Shown in pieces: positions 59,319-64,000 of a stretch of 64,000 bases of DNA. Made by a program: the position numbers and the translations under genes. The DNA comes from Prorocentrum cordatum. Taxonomy: Eukaryota > Sar > Dinophyceae > Prorocentrales > Prorocentraceae. Within the stretch, counting starts at the first letter, position 1. Each line of letters begins with the position of its first letter. The stretch is from NCBI GenBank assembly GCA_963575745.1, contig CAUYUJ010012681.1, positions 92,501-156,500 of the forward strand, written 5' to 3'. The notes below the pieces were generated by a model. That model had not been told where the DNA came from. It ran no database searches and saw nothing but the letters and a program-made list of their open reading frames with translations.

Positions 59319-59829
59319 GTGGGTCTGACGTTCGGTGCCTGCTGCGGTTTGGACGCGCAACTCGAGAACGCAGACAATTTGAGCTCCCCCACAAAATCGT
59401 CCCCCTGTCGGAAAAATGGAAGTCATATGTAGTTCGCAACCCTGGCAACGCTACAGCACTTGACCACAATCCAGAAGTCCCGCCCCGACCCCGAGAAAAT
59501 TCCACCGACCCCCGCGGGAGGTATAGGCGTGAAAATCAAATAACTTTTCAGACAATTCTAAACATATTGAAAATTTATATGTTGCGTTATTTAGGAATCC
59601 TTTGGCGTAGATATTATTAAAGAATCTTAAAGTCGTTTTGCTGAGCGATAAGTTGCGGAATCAACACAATTAAAAAAATACAGAATCTGGAGTTCTGGGA
59701 CGGGGGCGTGACCTGAGGTATCCGGGCGGTGCTGCTGATCCGCCGCTGCCGGTCTGCGATGTGCTCTGCCCTGCCACCTGGAGCAGGGACTGATCATCAT
59801 CAAGTCTCCCGCTCCTCCCGGCCCCTAGG
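59319..59829. other. Gene-free interval with AT-rich island
   Basis: 59525-59690 is AT-rich (AAATTTATATG, ATATTATTAAAG words), comparable to 52735-52870, and lies at the edge of the second paralogous tract. No gene. Confidence 0.5.
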
Positions 59830-60514
59830 TCCTCCCAAAGTCCCCCAACAGCCGGTGCCTTACCCGCCGTCGGGAGCGAGGTCCGCGCTGGCGACGGAGG
59901 TGTGGAGGTCGGTGGCCACCTTGGCGTAGGTGGCGTCGGTGGGCCATGCCCCTCCGCCTCCCTTCGAAGGGCCAGCGCCGATGCCGGTGTTGGTGCTGAC
60001 GTTGGCGTAGGCGGCGCGCGATCCCCCCTTCCGCCGGACCCCTGGGGATCCTTCTAGGGGCCGAGGCCCCCGGCCCAAGGAGCGCGGGTCCAGGGTCCGT
60101 CGGCACCCGTGTGGGCGAGGCCGTCAGAGGGGCTGCTGATATCAGAGCCGTCGCCGGCGCCGCAGCGGATGCGCCCGTCAGCGCTGGCGCACTCGGCCCG
60201 ATCGCCTCCGTGAAGCTCGTCTCCGGCCAGGGCGTCATCCAAGGGCTTCCGCAGGGGCAGGGCGAGGCTCCCGCGGGCCTGCCTCGAGGCGGAGTAGGGC
60301 ACGGCGGCCGCTCCAGCGGCAGCGTTCGGCTGCATGCCCGAGCTCGGAAGCGGCCACGCACCAGGAGCTCCGCCGGCGGTGGCGGCCTCTCCGACCGCTG
60401 ACGGCGCCACGCCAAGCGCCGCGACGAAGCCGGGCGCGGCCTGGTCGTCCGCGGTTTCCTCCTGGCCGCCGCGGGTGGCCTCGGGCAGGACCACCGCGGG
60501 CAGGAGGCACGGAC

Positions 60515-60880
60515 TGAAGCGCGGGCCCGCGCGCCAGGCGTGCCCGAGGGCGTCTGCGATCGACATGCGCTTGGATGGGGTCCAGGCTCATGAGCCTCAG
60601 GATGAAGTCCAGCGCCACCTGCGAGCAGACGCATTTCTTCTGCTGCAGCAGGGCGCCATAGTTGCCGCGCGAGAAAAGGAGCCAGTCTGGGTCCTGCTGC
60701 TTGGAGTCGGCGCTCAGGAAGAGCGGCTGCGCCGCCAGCCAGTAGAACGTGCTCCAGCACAGGCACCCGGAGTCCACCGTGTTGGCGCGGTAGGGGCGCA
60801 GGTCCATCAGCTCGGGCGGCCAGAAGGACTTGCCGACCATGCCGCGGAAGTCCGCGGGCACCTCACCGCCGGGGTCGGCG
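60515..60880 (-). pseudogene. Protein-kinase C-lobe fragment, copy 1, frameshifted
   Basis: Subdomain VIII-like VGKSFWPPELMDLRPY (Pro-Pro-Glu in place of Ala-Pro-Glu) is followed by subdomain IX as DSGCLC, where Asp-x-Trp-x-x-Gly is normal. Next come AAQPLFLSAD and VALDFILRLMSLDPIQ. At 60568-60572 one extra base shifts the frame; the last helix, MSIADALGHAW, which is typical of subdomain XI, is in the next frame. The N-lobe, the HRD loop and DFG are not found nearby. It is probably dead, or one exon of a larger gene with a sequence error. Confidence 0.65.
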
Positions 60881-60904
60881 CTCAGGAAGAGCGGCTGCGC
60901 CGCC

Positions 60905-61050
60905 AGCAGGTGCTCCAGCCCAGGCACCAGGGGTCCACCGTGGTGGCGCGGTAGGGGCGCAGGTCCATCAGCTCGGGCGGCCGGAAGGACTTGCCGACCA
61001 TGCCGCGGAAGTCCACGGGCACCTCACCGCCGGGGCCGGCCTCGAAGGCG
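60905..61050 (-). pseudogene. Protein-kinase C-lobe fragment, copy 2
   Basis: Repeats the start of copy 1 (VGKSFRPPELMDLRPY) with the better-preserved DPWCLGWST of subdomain IX, then breaks at the duplication junction. The DNA repeat (GCGCGGTAGGGGCGCAGG..) lies at 60785 and 60946, offset 161 bp. Confidence 0.65.
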
Positions 61051-61689
61051 ACCGCCTGTCCCGGGTCGCAGTTCGAGGATCGTGGCTCCAGGGTCGAGGG
61101 TCGCGACTCCAGGTTCGAGGATCGCGGCTCCATCCTCCCGAACGGGATTATTTCTGCATATTCCGAGCTACCCCTCCCCTCCGAGTTTAGCTGCAAGGCT
61201 TCTCCCCCCCCGAGCGGGTGGGTGGGTGGGAACCGCTTTGCTTGTGCGCAAGGGTCCCCGTGCGCGTCCTCTGGGGCGTCTCCTAGGGGCGCTTCCATGG
61301 CCCGGGCGTCTCCCAAGTGCCGGCCCCCGGCCAGGACGTCTTTGGCGAGCTCCTGCACGGCTAGCACGGCCATCCAGCGCTTCTGCCCAGCCAGGGCGCC
61401 CCCGGCCGGGCCGACCACATGAGGGTCGAGGCCGCCGGGACGGTCGCCAGCGCCAGGCGCCTGAGGCGAGGTGCTCGCCGCTGGCGGTCGGAGCCTCGGC
61501 GACGGAGGCGTAGGAGGCGGGAGCGTCGCCGGACTCGTCATCGGCGTCGGCGTTGGGGTCGGGCTCGCCGGCGGGGCTGTCGTCCGCATCTTCCGCAGAC
61601 GCCTCCGCCGATATTGACCACCCCGCTGACATGGCGTCGGTGCGGGCCTCGGTGCTGGCGCTGGCGCTGCCGTCGGCGTTGGCGTGGGC

Positions 61690-61850
61690 CCTCCCAGGTG
61701 GGTGCTCCTCCCCAGTGGGGCTTCCCTCCTCCCCAGGGCTATCCCCAGGGTCCTCCCCAGGGCCCTCCCCAGGTGGGTGCTCCTCCCCAGGGTCCTCCCC
61801 AGGGCACTCCCCAGATGGGTGCTCCTCCCCAGGGTCCTCCCCAGGGGAGC
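61690..61850. repeat. CTCCCCAGGG minisatellite
   Basis: Words such as GTCCTCCCCAGGG and GGTGGGTGCTCCTCCCC are repeated about ten times. The minus frame is GEDPGEEHPPGE-like. Confidence 0.85.
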
Positions 61851-62234
61851 TGTGCTCCGTGGGGGATCGGTCGTCGCTCTCGTCGAAGTCCGCGAGGTCC
61901 GGGAAGGGCGCGTGGCGGCCCGCCGCGGCGCCGCCGCGGGCGCCGCCGCCGTCGGGGCTATCCGGCGCCCGCGTGGAGCCGCCATCGTCGAGGCAGCTCC
62001 CCGGGCTGGGGCTCCGCGGCATTGAGGAAGATGGTCGCGGGGAGGTGGGGCGGTTGATGCCGCTCACGTAGAAGCTGGCCTCGACGCGATGCATCGCGAG
62101 CCACTCGTACTGCAGAAGCAGGCCGGGGGAGCCGGATGGGCAGCACGCCGCATCCCCGGCTTCCTCCAAGCGGCCCTCCTGCTCCAACGCCTTGTCATCG
62201 GGGTCGTCCAGGGGGAAGGTCTCCAGCGCGGCCG

Positions 62235-62400
62235 CCGGCGGCGCAGCGTCAGCGTCAGCGTCTGCGTCCGCGTCTGCGTCGGCGTCAGCGTTAGCGTCGG
62301 CGTCGTCGGTGTCGGCGTCAGCGTCGGCGTCAGCGTCAGCGTCGGCCTCGTCCGGGTCAGCGTCAGCGTCGGCGTCGGCGTCAGCGTCAGTCTCGGCCCC
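62235..62400. repeat. GTCAGC/GTCGGC hexamer tract
   Basis: The minus frame is Asp-Ala alternation. Confidence 0.85.
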
Positions 62401-62754
62401 CTCCGCGTCCCGGAGGTCGCCTCCAGCGTCCCGAAGACCGCCTCCAGCGTGATGTGCCCAGAGGATCCCGGTGTTCCAGTCGGCGCCAACGTCGGGGTCG
62501 CTTCCACCGTAGGTGGCTTCATCTGCAGGTAGCCCTCCGTGAGCACGGGGACGACCAGCGCCGGGGTCGTTGCCCGCGTCGGCCTTGGTGTCGGCGTCAG
62601 CGTCGGCGTCGGGATCGTCAGCGCCCGCGTCGGGTTCGGCGCTGGAGATGGCGACCGCGCCCAACTCGCCGACGCCAGAGCCTGGGCTGGCGGGGCCCCC
62701 GGGTTCGCCCGGAGGCCCGAGTGGAAAGTCCCGCGGTTGACCGAGAACGAGGGG

Positions 62755-62910
62755 AGCGTGCCGGCAGCACTGGGGCTCCCGGGGGTAGAGCATCTCTCGG
62801 ACTGCCTGATCCCAGGTGAACTCGTACGACCACCCCCAAGGTAGGACCGCGCACCACTCGCACCTTAGATAGCCGGGGTGGCCCGGGCTGCGGCAGGAGG
62901 GGCAACGTCT
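62755..62910 (-). other. Zinc-ribbon-like coding fragment
   Basis: The minus frame reads RRCPSCRSPGHPGY then LRCEWCAVLPWGW and SYEFTWDQAVREMLYP: two CxxC pairs 8 residues apart, then an aromatic-rich helix. The composition is much less biased than its neighbours, which suggests a real exon. Family not identified. Confidence 0.45.
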
Positions 62911-63057
62911 TCCAGGGGTGCCCGCCTGGGAGGCTCCAGCGCGCGGGGAGGTTTCCGATGGGGCGATCGGGTTCGGCGTCGGCGCCGCCGTCTGCGTGGG
63001 GGGCTCCACCACTCCGAGCCCGTCGGCCTCGGGGCGCGCCGCACCGCCCCGACGAGC

Positions 63058-63320
63058 GGTGACGCCTGCGTCAGCGTCGGCGTCGGCGTCAGCGTCAGCG
63101 TCGGCGTCGTCGGTGTCGGCATCGGCGTCGGCGTCGGCGCCGGCGTCGGCGTCGTCCGCGTCAGCGTCAGCGTCGGCGTCGTCGGCGTCAGCGTCAGCGT
63201 CGGCGTCGTCCGGGTCAGCGTCAGCGTCGGCGTCAGCGTCAGCGCCTGCGTCAGCGTCAGCGTCGGCGTCAGCGTCGGCGTCGGCGTCGTCGGTGCCGGT
63301 GTCGGCGCAGGCGTCAGCCT
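63058..63320. repeat. GTCAGC/GTCGGC hexamer tract, largest
   Basis: About 260 bp. The minus translation is almost wholly Asp-Ala; the plus frames are Ser-Ala or Gly-Val. Confidence 0.9.
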
Positions 63321-64000
63321 CGGCGCTGGCCCCCCGGCTGGGAGCCCCTCCGCCTCGGAGGTGACCCCCTCCGAGTCGGTAATCGCCGTCGCGGTGGTGG
63401 ACGTTTCCGCCTCGGTGATGATCAGCTCCGGATCGGTCGTCTCCCCTCCCGTGAAGGTCTCTTTCACCTCGGTGGGGGTCAGCGTCCGATCGGTCGCCGC
63501 CATCTCGGCAGTGGGACGTTTCCACCTCGGTGGTGGTCCGCGCCCGAGCGCCGTCTCCCTCGAGGTAGTTGTCGCTCCCGCCTCGGTGGCGGTCAGCCCC
63601 TGACCGGTCATCTCCGCCTCGGTAGTGGTCGGTTCCACCACGGTGGTGGCCAGCTCCCGGTCGGTCGACTCCGCCTCGGTAGTGGCCGGCCCCCCAAAGT
63701 CTCCGTGCGGGTCCGCCCGCGCCCGGCTGCCCACCGGCGCTGTCTCCCCGCGGCTCAGTCCTCGTCCGTGGCGTCGGCACGTGCGTCGGCGTCAGCGCTG
63801 GCCGCGCCCCTCTCGTCTCCGAGCCCCGGGCGAGTGAGTGTGGCCCCTCCTCTTCCTCCTCCTCCCCCTCCTTCAATTCCGCGCGCAGTGCTGCCGCGGC
63901 CGCGCGGGCGACGGCGGGGGTGCACCCGCCCCAGCGGAGGCCCTCGGGGCGCCACCGCATTGTTTTGGAGGGCGGGGGTCCTGCCAGATGCCAGTGACCC

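Larger units (their letters stand above)
59830..63960 (-). other. Second GC-rich paralogous tract with kinase fragments
   Basis: Minus frames stay open for up to 930 codons and include protein-like blocks: a zinc-ribbon-like segment (62755-62910), YEWLAMHRVEASFYVSGIN near 62055-62110, and kinase C-lobe pieces (60515-61050). These are separated by Asp-Ala hexamer repeats and Gly/Pro/Glu minisatellites. It shares modules with 47281-52720. It may be a multi-exon gene or a decayed family; exon borders cannot be set from sequence alone. Confidence 0.45.

Noticed and set aside
61168-63960. 930-codon minus frame as one protein
   Set aside because: Dominated by hexamer and minisatellite repeats; only short islands look like protein.

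Overview
This window looks like nuclear DNA of a dinoflagellate. The main evidence is the dinoflagellate spliced leader (DinoSL, 22 nt, beginning DCCGTAGCC and ending TGGCTCAAG). One perfect copy lies in genomic DNA at 34434-34455. Degenerate copies precede four intronless minus-strand genes, and one SL-like stretch lies inside the LTRs of a Copia element. The DNA is GC-rich and full of microsatellites and repeats, with very few ordinary genes. A GC-rich genus such as Prorocentrum would fit, but the species cannot be told from this sequence.

Layout: (1) 1-2258 is gene-free repeat DNA with a short TIR element. (2) 2259-7856 is a structurally complete, apparently young Copia retrotransposon: identical 90-bp TG...CA LTRs, an AAAAA target duplication, an initiator-tRNA-type primer site and one intact 1,698-codon Gag-Pol frame. 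(3) 7857-9279 is unannotated repeat DNA. (4) About 9,280-19,480 is a complex satellite-like array of roughly 1-2 kb diverged units, interrupted by (TCA)n, (GA)n and (TA)n tracts. (5) 20,780-34,497 holds two minus-strand LINE-type elements. One is 5'-truncated and frameshifted (RT plus RNase H). The other is full-length (ORF1 plus ORF2) and carries a perfect DinoSL at its 5' end. Each sits between (GGA)n microsatellites. (6) 34,498-37,477 contains foldback elements, a second TIR element and a 120-bp tandem repeat. (7) 37,478-38,613 is a triose-phosphate-transporter-family gene with an SL relic. (8) 38,614-47,280 is repeat-rich and has no supported gene. (9) 47,281-52,720 and 59,830-63,960 are two partly paralogous, extremely GC-rich tracts. 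Their minus frames look coding but are filled with minisatellites. The second contains broken protein-kinase C-lobe fragments. (10) 53,285-59,318 holds three consecutive minus-strand intronless genes, each with an SL relic just upstream.

Every supported gene or element from 21 kb to 61 kb is on the minus strand, as in dinoflagellate unidirectional gene arrays. The gene content is best explained by retroposition of trans-spliced mRNAs, using LINE machinery like that in the window, together with repeated (GGA)n/(TCC)n associations at element ends. No tRNA, rRNA or CRISPR could be supported.
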